DNA of 64,000 nt. Origin: Dolomedes plantarius (Eukaryota > Arthropoda > Arachnida > Araneae > Dolomedidae). The position numbers were made by a program, and so were the translations under genes. Position 1 is the stretch's first letter, and every line of letters starts with the position of its first letter. The notes beneath the pieces were generated by a model that made no database searches, was not told the DNA's origin, and was given only the letters and a program-made list of their open reading frames with translations. Shown here piece after piece: positions 1-11,386 of this stretch. The stretch spans positions 230,037,391 to 230,101,390 of the forward strand of contig OU015490.1 in assembly GCA_907164885.2 (NCBI GenBank), written 5' to 3'.

Positions 1-2
1 GT

Positions 3-212
3 GAAGAGTTAGCAGGAAATAGATTAGCAACAGTAAGGACTAGTAAGCTCTGCATGCAAAAGCCATTACGTGGAGAACTTGAACATTTTATTGTCAAGTC
101 CGAAGACAGCAAAAGACTGCGTGGTAAACAGTGCCATAGCCAGACAATTTATCCATGCAAAGTTTGTGACGTTGCACTACATCGTGATTGTAGTGAAGCT
201 TTTCATGACTGA
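3..212 (+). pseudogene. piggyBac transposase, C-terminal fragment
   Basis: A reading frame open from the window edge encodes about 69 residues ending at a TGA at 210-212. It holds a cysteine/histidine-rich tail (CHSQ, then YPCKVCD, then LHRDC, then AFHD), the layout of the C-terminal zinc-binding domain of piggyBac-family transposases, which helps bind the transposon ends. The catalytic core would lie left of the window, so I cannot say whether the whole gene is intact. No stop interrupts the visible part. The call rests on the Cys/His spacing and on a plausible piggyBac element end downstream at 557. Confidence 0.7.
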
Positions 213-557
213 AACTATTTTCTGGATATAATCAGTAATTTTGTAAAGGAAAAATAAGTTAAATCTTTATGATCAATTAATTACCTGTAAAGTGATCATT
301 TTCTTTCTAAAGTGTAACAAAGTGAAAAAAAATCCCAGTGCTGAAATTGATGAAAACCCTGCAGAAGTTCAGTTGAACTCACTTAATGTCAATAATCTTA
401 TCCCGCTGACTTTGCGCGAACGCAACACTCGATTTTTCAAAAGTTAAGCCCAGTTTTGTTATTTCCCCCATAAATTAATGTTGTATATATTCAAATTAAT
501 AGCCAATATTATTTGTATATAAAAAACTCACCCCTTATAGTTTTGGCGGTAAATGGG
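213..557 (+). mobile_element. 3' non-coding part and probable right end of a piggyBac element
   Basis: This stretch follows the transposase stop and has no coding potential. It ends in ggcggtaaatggg directly followed by TTAA at 558-561, the target site that piggyBac elements duplicate. Read inward, the terminus begins CCCATTTACCGCC, and CCC starts are common in this superfamily. The matching left end would lie outside the window, so the boundary is inferred. Confidence 0.5.
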
Positions 558-561
558 TTAA

Positions 562-1140
562 GCCATATTGCTGCCTCTTATCTATCAGTTCACTACATCT
601 ATAGGTATTCGACGTGTTTGAGTCAGTAACCTCTTCGTCTATCGGCCAAAAACGTGTTGCTATCTCTTTTTTAATCAGTCAATTCATCTCCATATCTTTT
701 TCCATCTAACTCTAGGGCACCTCCTCCAATGCTTTCTTATTGGCTATATTGTCTCTTTAATTTTACCATCTGATTGGCCTGCAGTTTATCCTTAATATTT
801 ACTCCATTCATAGGGCTTCGTGGGCGTATCACTCGTCGTGACCACTCTCTCCTCGTTCTGCGGATCTGGACCCTTTTACAACCTGGGCTAAAGACTTTTG
901 CATCGGGACTCCCCTTTTATTACGTCCATAATTTTGCCCCTCTTTTTTAATCTTTTCTTCTTGCTCTCTACTCAAACCGCCCTCTTGCATATTTATTTCA
1001 TGTCCATCTGTGTAAGTACCTCTCCCTTCTCTATCTCCTTCTGTTATCTTTATAGCTCTCTTTACAATTGGCGCTTCTTAACCTTCCCACTTTTTACTCT
1101 CGTTTCCTCCAATTAGTTTATTCTTTGCACTTCCTTCTTC
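562..1140. other. Non-coding, pyrimidine-rich stretch
   Basis: About 580 bases richer in C and T on the plus strand than the flanks. A 72-codon open frame at 898-1116 is made mostly of Phe, Leu, Ser and Thr and looks like a by-product of base composition. I recognise no motif. Confidence 0.4.
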
Positions 1141-1149
1141 CAATTTCTA

Positions 1150-1660
1150 ACTCCGTGGACACAATGTTGTTGTACTCTACGACACAATTCAGTTTTCGAT
1201 AAGGTTTGTGGTGGTTCATGATGCTTGGACCATGATCTTTTTAGATTAATGTTATTTTAGACGATCCATTTTTCCTCACCAGTGATAATTCGATTAAAAA
1301 AAGGGTCGATTTCATTACGTTTGAAATGCGTATCACAAATATTGATTCGTTGTGTTTAGTGAATTTCTTTCAATTTATGCGGAACCCAAATTTCGAGCTT
1401 CGTAACGAGTCCAAGACATCTTATGTGATTTCCAGTTATTGTGTATGTGTTACATTTAACCTTTTTGCTATATCTCGCACAGATAATTATATGACAATTC
1501 GATTCAATTAATTATTATGGCTTTCCTTTTTTCATCATCAACTTCAGAATATCGACCAGAGCGTTAGTCATCTTTAAGTGAAGAATGAGCAGTCATCACC
1601 TCACATATATCTTTGTTAACCTCAACCGGTTTCTTGCCTTTATGAATAAAAGTAAAATAC
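1150..1660 (-). pseudogene. mariner transposase relic
   Basis: Read on the minus strand in shifting frames, the segment shows the order of a mariner transposase: a FIHKGKK-type N-terminal stretch, SLKDD..RSGRYSEVDDEK, a helix-turn-helix piece (RDIAKRLNVTH), LVTKLEIWVPHKL, KRNEIDPFFNRIITGEEKW (family consensus TGDEKW holds the first catalytic Asp; here the residue reads Glu), then RSWSKHHEPPQT. At least four stop codons, a frameshift and an internal deletion near the N-terminus break it. The catalytic C-terminal half after about 1190 is unreadable. It sits just left of the LTR element and is clearly old and dead. Confidence 0.75.
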
Positions 1661-1820
1661 GTCGAAATTGTTTATTTTTGCAATCTGTTAAAATTTACCA
1701 TAAACTAACAGTTCTAAACTAAATTACGAGAAATTTGTTTCAATAGTAACATTAAATTGCCAACTACCTAACCTCAAAAGAAAAAACATATATAATATTG
1801 ACAGAAGAATAACTAAACAA

Positions 1821-1821
<1 letters not shown>

Positions 1822-1855
<34 letters not shown>
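1822..1855. repeat. (TA)n microsatellite, left flank of the LTR element
   Basis: Pure alternating AT directly before the left LTR. A matching (TA)n tract follows the right LTR, so the element appears to have landed inside one microsatellite. Confidence 0.9.
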
Positions 1856-1859
<4 letters not shown>

Positions 1860-2307
1860 ACATACTGGACAACCCAAGGACAGAATGGGCGTCCAGCACA
1901 TCACAGGCAATGATGGTGTAGTCGTGGCTATAATAATAATCGACGCAGCAAGTTACAGCATTATACTAGTTTTTATTTCGTCGGAGAATACGTCTTCCCA
2001 AGGCAATTACATGATCAAAAAAGCGCTACATGTACGTGATACCAAACCTTATATAAACTTATCTCGTCATGTGATCGTAGTAAGGTTTAATTGGTTAAAA
2101 GTTAGGAAAAGGCGTGACAAATGCGCTAGAGCATTTAATTTTCTACCCATGCTACGCAAGTTTAGTTTTCGATTAAACAGGCAGCCATTTAATTTTTTCT
2201 CTAGAGGTTATTAGAACTTATAATCAAAAGCGAAATTAGTTTCGAACGCCGCAGGGAATTTAGAATAATGTTAGATTTTAATATGGTATGGGGTTTTTAA
2301 TGTTATA
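1856..2307 (-). repeat. 3' LTR
   Basis: Direct-repeat partner of 8121-8572. On the plus strand it starts TGTAACAT and ends ATGTTATA, so the ends are imperfectly inverted. On the coding (minus) strand it starts TATAACAT and ends ATGTTACA, giving TA..CA in place of the usual TG..CA. A short open frame inside it occurs in both copies and is repeat sequence, not a gene. Confidence 0.85.
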
Positions 2308-4315
2308 GAATATCCCCCCCGTCCGAGAAGAGGCTGACCAACAATGCCTGCATTGGAGGACAGACTCACCCGACCATGTGAGGAAAATGGGCGTCGACCA
2401 CAAATTTGGAAAAGTTTGAAAAGGAACATATGTTTTAAGTTAATTTAGTATGATGATCACATGGCAAGACATTGCACATTTCAATATTGAATACACAAAA
2501 ATACACTAATGGGTTACTAATTTATGAACACAATAAAAACAAAAAAAATTATAGTAATTAATGATCAACTACAGAAAATTGTAAATTATGTAAATTTCTT
2601 ATATTGTTGCTGTGAAAAAAAATTAAATTTTAAAAATGCACCTATCATCAACTGAAAACAATGTTGAGCAGGGCTGCAGTCCCCACACAACACAATCTCA
2701 GAAAAAAAAAATCAATTAACATAACCAAAATTTGTAAACTACCAAAAATTTTCACTGGAAACATACATTTAATACAATATCTACCATCATCTCGATTTGA
2801 ATAATACAGAATAACAAAACATAGTAATAAAAATATCAAAAACAAACAAAAATTAAGTAAATGAAGTTGACTTTGATAACAGGATGAAAAATTCAAAAAT
2901 TCTTCCTCAACGTTCACTACTATGGAGTGAGTCCAAAAAAAAATTTTATTTACTTATCTTGTAATGACTTATCTGTGCATTTTTAGTCCTTTCACATTTT
3001 TAGTCCTTTCACAGTCATTAGTATGTTGAGGAAAAAACACCAATTAAAAAAAATCACAGTCTTTTTAGTGCTGTGTTATTTCTGCTTCACAAACGTAGCA
3101 TGCATAAATATCACATTATCTCGACTTGTTTACATATAAAGAAAATTAGTTCTTTAGTTACATAATAAAAATCACAGTTTATAATAAAAATCACACTTTC
3201 AATAAAAATCACAAGTTTTAATAAAATCACACTTCAAATATATCAATTGTATATAAAAATTACAAAACATATCACTCATTATCTAGTTTTCGTATCTTTA
3301 TTTATCTCATTATTTTTTCTTAATATCTCTTATCTCCTTTATTTCAATATTACTTATTATCAAAAAAAATTCTCTTTTCAATATCCTTATATTTCTTATT
3401 ACTCTCATTTCAATATTCATTTGTTATTCCTACAATTTTTATTCATTCCAAAATGCTATCCAATATTCTTTAGTTATACTTATTCATATTTATTCTAACT
3501 TTATTTATTCTCAATACTTTTCACTTTATTTTCAAATTATTTATTTACTATTCATTTGTGTACACTTATTTTAATTCTACGTGGATATCCATTTTTTGTG
3601 TTGAAGGTACCTTGTTGTATGTGTGTTACCCAAACTTTTAGTTTCAAATTTTTTAATTCTACCTCTAAGCAGTGAGGGTTGTGTTTATGTTTGTGTAACA
3701 AGTGGTTTTCTTTCTCCCTATTGTTCTCTGTCTAATAAGGAGGAAGAGTCTTTTAGCCGTACAGTGGACTAACCGTAAATCTCCGACAGAATATGACTGA
3801 GTTGAAAAACAGCATCTTGTATAGTACAAAGATGGAGAAAAAGGAAAAGGTGCAGTTGTCATACCTGTGGGAGTATAATATATAGAAATGGGAGGACAAA
3901 AGGAGTGGCCATCCCAGCCCTGTTTTAGTCATTACTCAAGCATATGATCTTCAGCATTTTAAGTGACTGAGTTGATGAATTAAAAACAAATATAAAAAAA
4001 AAATTAAAAAAGACCTTAAACAGTTGGGACGGCATCCAACGCGCTTGTAGAGGTGGGTGATAGGAAAGCGTATTCAAGAAATATCAAATTTACTGAAAGG
4101 TTAAAGAAGTAGAGTTGTCATAGTCGGTGTTTAAATTGAGATCCAAAAAAAATTCACATATAATAGTATTCTTAAGAAGAAAGTTAAAGTTAGACAGTTT
4201 TTTTTTATATATCTTTAGTAGGACAACACATAATTAATTATTCAATTAAAAAAATATATAATTTGATGTTAAGCATCACATAGAAAAGAAAGAAAAATGG
4301 ATCTAATGTTTGTCA
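2308..4315 (-). other. LTR element internal region downstream of pol
   Basis: About 2 kb between the pol stop and the 3' LTR. It contains the putative polypurine tract at 2308-2325 and, at about 3150-3240, several imperfect tandem copies of AATAAAAATCACA. Small open frames (2648-2917 minus, 3665-3862 minus, 3247-3498 plus) are hydrophobic or low in complexity and match no envelope or accessory protein I recognise. If an env-like gene was ever here it is no longer readable. Confidence 0.5.
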
Positions 4316-7267
4316 TTATTCGTGGTGTAGTTTTAAGTTCTCTGGTGCATTATAATATCTCAATCTGCAAGCATGGACAATTTCAGAATCTCGTTTAGTG
4401 TGAAAGTTTGGTCTATCAATTTCATAATTAACTTTTGACATTTGTTTTAGAATAGTGTAAGGTCCAGAATAGGGTGAGCTTAATTTTCTTGTATTAGGGT
4501 AGTGAAATTCTTCGAATAACACTAATTCTCCAACATTAAATTTAGATTCTACAAAACGTGCATCATATTTTACTTTATTCCTATTATGGTAATTAATTGT
4601 CCTTTCTTTAGCTAATTTTCTCGCCTCATCCACCTGAGGATAAAAATCTTGTTTGTTAACATGAGGTTCATAAGGTAATATTCCAAAAAGTAGGTAAGCT
4701 GGGATCATTTGGGTGACTGAATGAGGCGTATGATTGTATTCATTAATTACTTCATTTAATAGGTGTGTCCAAGGAGTTTTGCTGGTTGAGTTATGTACTT
4801 TGCACCTTAATCTAGTAATTATTGTTTGATTTACCCTCTCTACCTTTCCATTCGTTTGTGGATGATGACTCGAGGTAAGTAATTGTTGCACATTATTATG
4901 CTCTAAAAATCTTCAAAACTTTGAACATGTAAAAGCTGCATTTCTGTCGGTTAGCAATTTTTTTGGTGTTTGAATTTGGAATATTTGTTTTAAGCAATTC
5001 GTATAAGTTTCAGTAGTTACGCTTTTTGATGGAAAAGCCCAAATATAACGCGTTGCATGGTCAATTATCAAATGTAAATATTTCTTTGTGGAATTATAGT
5101 AATTAAATCCGCCTACTGTGTCTAAACTTAAGCACTCAAAGGGTTGGTCTGTCGGAGGTACTTCTTGCAGCAATCCAAACCTTTTCTGTCTTTTCTTTTT
5201 GTTTAATTGACAAGTATGGCAATGTTTAACATAATTACTAATGTCCTCATTGATTTTGGGCCAATAATATTGGGGTGTAAGTAATTGCATTATTTTATTT
5301 ATTCCAGGGTGTCCATAGTCCTCGTAGGTTCTTTTTAAAATTTCTAACCTCAATGAAAATGGTACTATAATTTTTAAAAATCCTTTCTTTCTCATGTAGA
5401 TTACATCATTTAGATTTTTATATTTAAGTCCCTGTACATTGTCTTTATTTTGAAATTCTACAATTTTTCCTAGTTCAATTAAATGATTTATTTGGGTTTT
5501 AGGTTCTAGAATAGGGTTCCTTGAAAGCATGTCAGCTTCAATATTTGCAGTTCCCTTCTGGTATTTAATTTCATAGTCGAACATACTTAGTTTTAATGAC
5601 CAGCGAAAGAGTCGACCTCGAAGATTTTTCACATTTTTAAGCCAAACTAAGGCAGCATGGTCTGTGTGAATTGTGAACTTTTTCCCGTGGAGATAATGAT
5701 AGTACCTGTCTAAACTGTCCACAATTGTCAAACATTCAAGTTCAGTAATAGAATAGTTTGCCTCATAGTCCTTTAATACACGAGAGTGATATGCTATGGG
5801 ATGCAACACCCCATCTTCACGTGGCTGTTTTAAAACAGCTCCAACCTGATGTTTACTAGCATCCACAAATAAATGACAATCTTTGTTTACATCATACAAT
5901 TGCAATATTGGTTTACAAATCAATAAATTCTTAAGATCCTCAAAAGCTTCTTGGCACTTGTCTGACCATCCTCATTTTACTCCCTTTTTCAATAATGTAT
6001 TTAATGGCTGTCTTACTTTTGCATATTTTGGAATAAACTTATTATACACATTTATTGTGCCCAAGAATCTTTGGAGTTCTTTTACATTAGTTGGTGGTTT
6101 CAAACACTTTATCTTTTCAATGTTAATGTTGTCTGGGGCAATTTTCCCATTTGTTACATTATATCCAAGAAAATTAATTTGTTGTTGCAGAAAAGTACAT
6201 TTAGTTAACTTTAACTTGATATTCTCTTTTTTGAAAATGTTAAATAGTATCTCTAAATGTTCAAGGTGTTGTTCTTTGGAGTCTGAAAAAATTATAATAT
6301 CATCGAAATAGTGGCATGCAAAGTTAACTTTATATTTATCTAAAATTCTCCTGATAGTCCTATTGAATATTGCGGGGGCGTTCTTTAAGCCAAATGGGAG
6401 TCTTAGCCATTCGTATAAGCCAAAAGTAGTGGCAAATGCCATTTTCTCAGTATCTGTTGGGTGGATGGGTACATGCCAATACCCTGAGGTAAGGTCTAAA
6501 GTTGAAAAGTAATTAGCTCTGCTTATTTTATCTAGAATATCATCAATTCTGGGTAAGGGTTCTGCATCTGTCTTAGTAATTGAATTTAGTTTTCTGAAAT
6601 CAATACAAAGTCTAGTTTTTCCCTCATTTCGCTTTCTTGCCAAAGTCACAGGACTTGAGTATGAACTATGTGATTCTTTTATGATTCCTGCTTCTAACAA
6701 ATTTTTAATTTGGGTCCTGATCTCTTTTTCCTCAGTTGGCGAAGTCCTGTATGCTCTTAGACTCACTGGTAAATCAGAATTTAGGATTATTCTTTGGGGT
6801 TCCATCCTTATTTTGCCTATGTCATATTTGTTAGTTGAAAACAGTCTATTATTTTTGTGCAATAAATTCTTTAATTCCCTATCAACATCTAAATTTTTGA
6901 TTTGATCATTAATGTCAACATTTTCATAATTTGGATTACTTTCTGCTTTGATTCCACCAGAGCTTTCATTAAAATTGTCATTTACATCATAATCAATACA
7001 GAAAATATCATTTTCTTTCTGCGAATTTTCTTCATAAGGGTTAAACATATCAGAAACTTCAATTTCATGACCATTACTATTATTATCCACATGCTTATTA
7101 TCACATTTATTTTGTAGGTGTAATGAAATTTTACTTATCTCACAAATATTAACCATTTTCAAAGAAATTCTATTTTGATACACACACAATTGGTTACAAT
7201 CAATTACTAATTTAAACTCTTTACACTCAGGAAGTCCCAGAATAAGATAAGGCAAGTCATTTTTGTA
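4316..7267 (-). pseudogene. pol: Ty3/gypsy Pol polyprotein (protease tail, RT, RNase H, integrase) with two nonsense codons
   Basis: One continuous frame of about 980 codons interrupted only by in-frame TGA codons at about 5972 and 4913. Order: protease C-terminal part (LILGLPECKEF..VIDC near 7255); reverse transcriptase with ARKRNEGKTRLCIDFRKLN, LDLTSGYWHVPI, FGLKNAPAIFNR and the active site YFDD; RNase H (FVDASKHQVGAVL, ELECLTIVDSLDRY, TDHAALVWL, TANIEADMLSR); integrase with an HHCC zinc finger (YGHPG..CHTCQL), catalytic LSLDTVGG and TDRNAAF, and SSHHPQTNGKVERVN; and a C-terminal GPY module (SGPYTIL). The protease DTG/DSG motif is not visible. Its product would copy element RNA into cDNA and integrate it. 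The upstream reading frame ends in a short overlapping ORF. Confidence 0.92.
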
Positions 7268-7418
7268 GTTTCATTCCCCCCTCTGGGTCAAAAGGAATAA
7301 AATCCCTGAATTCCCTCTCTACATTTTCAAGTTGAAAATGGTCCTTGCATTCTGTCTCAATTTTATCATTTGTTGTTGTTTCCCCCTGAATTTCTGTCTT
7401 TATATTCCTATCTTCCAT
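7257..7418 (-). CDS. Short acidic ORF before pol, possible gag remnant
   Basis: Fifty-three codons from an ATG at 7418 to a TGA at 7257-7259, slightly overlapping the opening of the pol frame. It is hydrophilic and Glu-rich, and has no zinc knuckle. It may be the residue of a gag or gag-protease reading frame joined to pol by frameshifting, but nothing in it identifies Gag. Function unknown. Confidence 0.3.
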   Translation of the reverse strand: MEDRNIKTEIQGETTTNDKIETECKDHFQLENVEREFRDFIPFDPEGGMKLQK

Positions 7419-8120
7419 CTTATAAGTTTAACACAATATCACAATTATATTTCAATTTAAAACAAGAATATAATATCATACAATCATAGTTTACTAAACA
7501 ATTTTAAAAAGTTTATGATGGTAGACATACAACCTGGTCATGTGATGCTTGTCTTGTTATTGTAAAATTCTCGGTTGCACAAATTTTTATTTTTTGTTCA
7601 CGGTACAGCGCTAGGGCTTGCATACCGGCTTAATTAAATTCACACATAAGAACACATCGATGGTTTTTGAATTGGCGGTGATTACTTTCGTTTCCTGCGT
7701 TGTAAACTCGGTGCGGCGAAATTTACTAAAACACTGAAGGCGATCTTTGTGGCAATGGCGAACACTAATCGTAAGTATACACATTCCGGCACACGATTTC
7801 TGAAAAGGAAAGTACACAATTTTTGAAGAAACACCGGATTTGGACGCCCACACGTTGAAACTGATCCAGGATGAATCTCACAGCAAGCCGAAGCACTTAT
7901 TGACAATCACACTAGCACCGAAATGGGGCTGTTCACGCTGGCCTCCAATCGAAGGTCGCACATGGAGCTGATTCACCATCGTAAGGCAGAAATGCGCACT
8001 AATGCACCCAGCGAAAGCGAAAAGTTCACACGCGGTGAAACTGAAACGAAAACGCCGAAATGTCTTGGAAAATCCAGTGGGATGTGGTCGCAGCAGGTGA
8101 AGAAATCCTGGACGACTCAA
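7419..8120 (-). other. LTR element leader; recognisable gag absent
   Basis: Seven hundred bases between the 5' LTR and the short ORF ahead of pol. Several overlapping open frames of 70-87 codons exist on both strands (7611-8186) but none shows a capsid motif or CCHC knuckle. Gypsy-type elements normally carry 1 kb or more of gag here, so I infer an internal deletion or extreme divergence. Confidence 0.45.
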
Positions 8121-8572
8121 TGTAACATACTGGACAACACAAGGAAAGAATGGGCGTCCAGCACATCACAGGCAATGATGGTGTAGTCGTGGCTATAATA
8201 ATAATCGACGCAGCAAGTTACAGCATTATACTAGTTTTTATTTCGTCGGAGAATACGTCTTCCCAAGGCAATTACATGATCAAAAAAGCGCTACATGTAC
8301 GTGATACCAAACCTTATATAAACTTATCTCGTCATGTGATCGTAGTCAGGTTTAATTGGTTAAAAGTTAGGAAAAGGCGTGACAAATGCGCTAGAGCATT
8401 TAATTCTCTACCCACGCTTCGCAAGTTTAGTTTTCGATTAAACAGGCAGCCATTTAATTTTTTCTCTAGAGGTTATTAGAACTTAGAATCAAAAGCGAAA
8501 TTAGTTTCGAACGCCGCAGGGAATTTAGAATAATGTTAGATTTTAAAATGGTATGGGGTTTTTAATGTTATA
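8121..8572 (-). repeat. 5' LTR
   Basis: The 452-bp partner of the repeat at 1856-2307. It differs at about eight sites, for example near 8139, 8146, 8347 and 8407-8421. In the minus orientation it would carry the element promoter. It is followed on the right by (TA)n from 8571. Confidence 0.85.
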
Positions 8573-8573
8573 T

Positions 8574-8651
<78 letters not shown>
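8571..8651. repeat. (TA)n microsatellite
   Basis: About 80 bases of alternating TA, interrupted once by aaat, immediately after the right LTR. It is the counterpart of the tract at 1822-1855. Confidence 0.9.
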
Positions 8652-8658
<7 letters not shown>

Positions 8659-10002
8659 AGATCTTCAGTTGTCAAATATACCTTTGGTGATATCGACAGC
8701 CTCTAGAATCTTTCAGCCAGATGCGAATACAGATTATTTTACAATATTTACTCAGTTACGCTATTTTTAAATTTATAATATTCCTCTGAATAATGTCACA
8801 TGCACGTAAACACTTGCATCGAATGTCTTAAATGCTATTAATATCAACTTGGATTTACAGAGAGAATACTTCTAAATTCATTGCTTCATTCACTGCTTGA
8901 ATAAATCGCGTGCTTTATTCTCGAGAGAATTTTAAGGCACTTTTCATTAAAAACTCTTTAAAGAGCATTTCGCTTTTACGATGAAAAGAGAAATACTACT
9001 AGCTTAAAATTACGGTTGCGATTTTAAGATATTCGTTATACTCAAATCCGTAATAACAGAGATAATTTCATACAATAAAGTTTATACGTAAACATTATGT
9101 GCTATATTCTTATCATTTGTCAAGTAGGGCCATAGTTCGGAATATGATTTTTCAAAACTGCAGACTCTTCAAAAAATTGTGTATATACAAAAGCTACGTT
9201 TATGCTCAGTGGGTCGAAAAGCCAAAACCTTTCCCTAAATCTTTATCCTATAAATGTGTTTTTTCAACCAGCCATGGAATGCCTTGTAAAGGAGAATAAT
9301 ATTTTTTGACGTATTTCTTGGGGAAGAGGAATAATTTTATATTTTATTTATTTTTCCCATAATTCAATTCGAATATTATCAGTTACATGCTTATTGCATA
9401 AAATGTCTATAAAAATGGAAAGCTATAATCCTGCCTGCTATCGGTTGTACGTCTCAAAGAGACGTTTGCTATAAATAGCTACATATTTAAACTCCCACTG
9501 TTATATTCGAGATGGCAAAAATACGTCTAACTAAATTGAGTTTTACAAAACAATACTTCCATTCGAAAAAACATCAAAATGTTTATTGTTTATATACCGA
9601 AAGGATCGTAGAGTTTTTATCATAATGAATATTTTTTTGTTTTAAAGGATTTGGTCATAAAGTACAATGGATTTGTCTAATTTCAATATTTAATTTGTGA
9701 AAAGCGTATATTAAAAGAGACCACACGATCAAAACACAATCAAGGAGTTTATCAATTTTCTTATTATTGAAATAAATTTAGACGTTCATAACTCCAATTA
9801 AAATTTATTTTTTATTTAACTAATCTGTAAACCCATAGGTTAAGGAAATATGTGGTGACTGTTATTTTAACATATTCGAAAATGTATTAAATTCATTATT
9901 CGTTGTACTACCTGACTAAATAAATGTTCTCTACGCGTGATATTTTACTTGCCTTAAAATATCACAGAGATATTTTATTTTACGCAAAAAACATAAAAAC
10001 TA

Positions 10003-10907
10003 AAGGTATCCGAACACTTTCAGAGAATTTTTTAGAAACATATGGTGTACGCACACTTTAAATACATTTTTGGATTTAACTCCAAAAAAAGATTAATTCA
10101 AGAGTGTGTATTTTTAAAATAACCTTCTATTTTTTTTAAATCGATAAATATATGCAGAATTTCAAGGAAATTTAAAGAAAAAAACTTCAAAAATGATACA
10201 TTAAAAACTATCAGTCTTATCTGAATAAAAGTTATGCCAAACTAAACTATATGCTTTTTTCTAGAGAATCTACTAAAAGTTTAAAGTTGTATTAAGGAGT
10301 TAATATTTTACAACTAATCGAAAATTTATTATGGAATATTTGCCTATTTTACAACGTTATTATTGTAATAATAGGTCATAAATTGTAAAATATTCTTTCA
10401 ATCAAAATTATTTTAGTACATCCTCAAGAAAACAATGTATAGTCAAGGAACATAATATTTCATAAAAATTCAATGATAATATTGAGTTTTCACTTTTAAA
10501 GTCAGCAAAGAAGGGTCATATCTCAATTTTGAGAATAACGCATTTTAAGTTTTATATGTGCTTAGAATTATGCGAAGTAATTTAACGTTGTCACACAGTT
10601 TGCAAAAGTGTTCTTACTTTAATTATTTCATTAAAAGTTTATTAAAATTATATTAAAAAATGAACTTATGTTTGTACAATTATTAACGGATTTCTGGTCC
10701 TTTAATAAATGGCCACTTCCAGTGGTTTAAATCTCCAATTCCGGTTGTATAGTCATTTTAAAATCTTTAATATCTCGGCTTCAAATTATCGTACAGACAA
10801 AAATAAACTTATCTTGTAAAACTAAATAACTGATCTATCCATTTAAAGAATTTTAAAAAAAATTATTTTTGACCCAAATTAAAATTTTAAACGTAGTCGG
10901 ATACCTT
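10003..10907. mobile_element. Non-autonomous DNA element inside array unit A
   Basis: A 0.9-kb AT-rich insertion absent from the sister units. Its ends are inverted: AAGGTATCCGAACAC on the left and, reading inward from the right, AAGGTATCCGACTACG. A TA precedes the left end, hinting at Tc1/mariner-type insertion, but the right-hand duplication is not clean. It has no transposase frame. Confidence 0.55.
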
Positions 10908-11030
10908 AATTTCAGACATTTACTATAATCATTTTACGAGTATTTCTTCTGCTTCTATCTGATATCTAAAAAGCGTCATGAAAATAGAACATGTATTCGA
11001 GATTGTTACTGACACTTTACTATGTAAAGT

Positions 11031-11375
11031 TGTTGCTGTTGTAGTTTCTAATCCTCCCTTACCGGAAGTATTCCATACTAGGTCCATATACGATAATGAG
11101 ATGAGGGATCAGGTTCCAATTTTTAATGCTCCCACAAGATTTTGAGTCCGATTTAACCAGGTGCCACCTCCTTTCTGATCGAGCACCCCCAGGAGCGACA
11201 TCTGGGGGCATCATATCCTCTCCCAATCCCTCTGACATCCTACAGGGGATTTCAGGTCTACGAATCGAACGTGCCGATATCCGGTCTAAACAAGGAACTA
11301 ATTAATGGCATTTGTCACAATCCGATCCGGACACTCTCAGCACCGAAAGCGCTACAATTAGGCTACCTCGGGCCC
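11031..11375 (-). mobile_element. tRNA-derived SINE, copy 1
   Basis: A 345-bp insertion flanked by perfect 11-bp direct repeats ctatgtaaagt (11020-11030 and 11376-11386). Read on the minus strand it starts with a tRNA-like head containing an A-box-like GAGGTAGCCTAATTGTAGC and a degraded B-box-like segment about 35 bases on, and it ends in an AAC-rich tail. A second copy lies at 52643-52984. SINEs have no protein and depend on LINE machinery; the partner LINE is unknown. Confidence 0.75.
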
Positions 11376-11386
11376 CTATGTAAAGT

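Larger units (their letters stand above)
1856..8572 (-). mobile_element. Complete Ty3/gypsy-type LTR retrotransposon
   Basis: Two 452-bp near-identical direct repeats (1856-2307 and 8121-8572) bracket a minus-strand pol, giving a 6.7-kb element. By eye the repeats differ at about eight positions. The 3' LTR (low coordinates) is preceded, in the element's orientation, by a purine-rich run with seven Gs (complement of 2312-2318), a good polypurine tract. I could not find a convincing TGG-type primer binding site beside the 5' LTR. A recognisable gag is missing. Both flanks are (TA)n, so the target-site duplication cannot be resolved. Pol carries two nonsense codons. Confidence 0.85.
8760..11386 (+). 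repeat. 1.4-kb array unit A (with two insertions)
   Basis: First of four diverged head-to-tail units. Landmarks shared with the others, in order: cacatgcacgtaaacac (8797), tttacagagaga, aaagagcatttcgc, caataaagtttatacg, a caaccag-atggaatg block (about 9255), tttgctataaatag, cttctgcttctatctgatat and ctttactatgtaaag (11030). About 900 bp at 10003-10907 and a SINE at 11031-11375 are extra to this copy. Removing them leaves about 1.4 kb. No coding capacity seen. Confidence 0.75.

Noticed and set aside
1885..2214. A 109-codon frame present twice (1885-2214 and 8150-8479)
   Set aside because: It lies wholly inside the two LTRs and is antisense to pol, so its duplication reflects the LTR pair and not a gene family.
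3150..3240. AATAAAAATCACA repeats considered as a CRISPR-like or regulatory array
   Set aside because: Units are short, contiguous and imperfect with no spacers, and the window is eukaryotic transposon DNA.
3665..3862. Small frame in the LTR element as an env gene
   Set aside because: Sixty-five codons with no signal peptide, membrane anchor or fusion-protein motif.
5883..6311. Plus-strand frames opposite pol (also 6681-6905 and 6902-7117)
   Set aside because: Shadows of the gypsy-type pol on the other strand.
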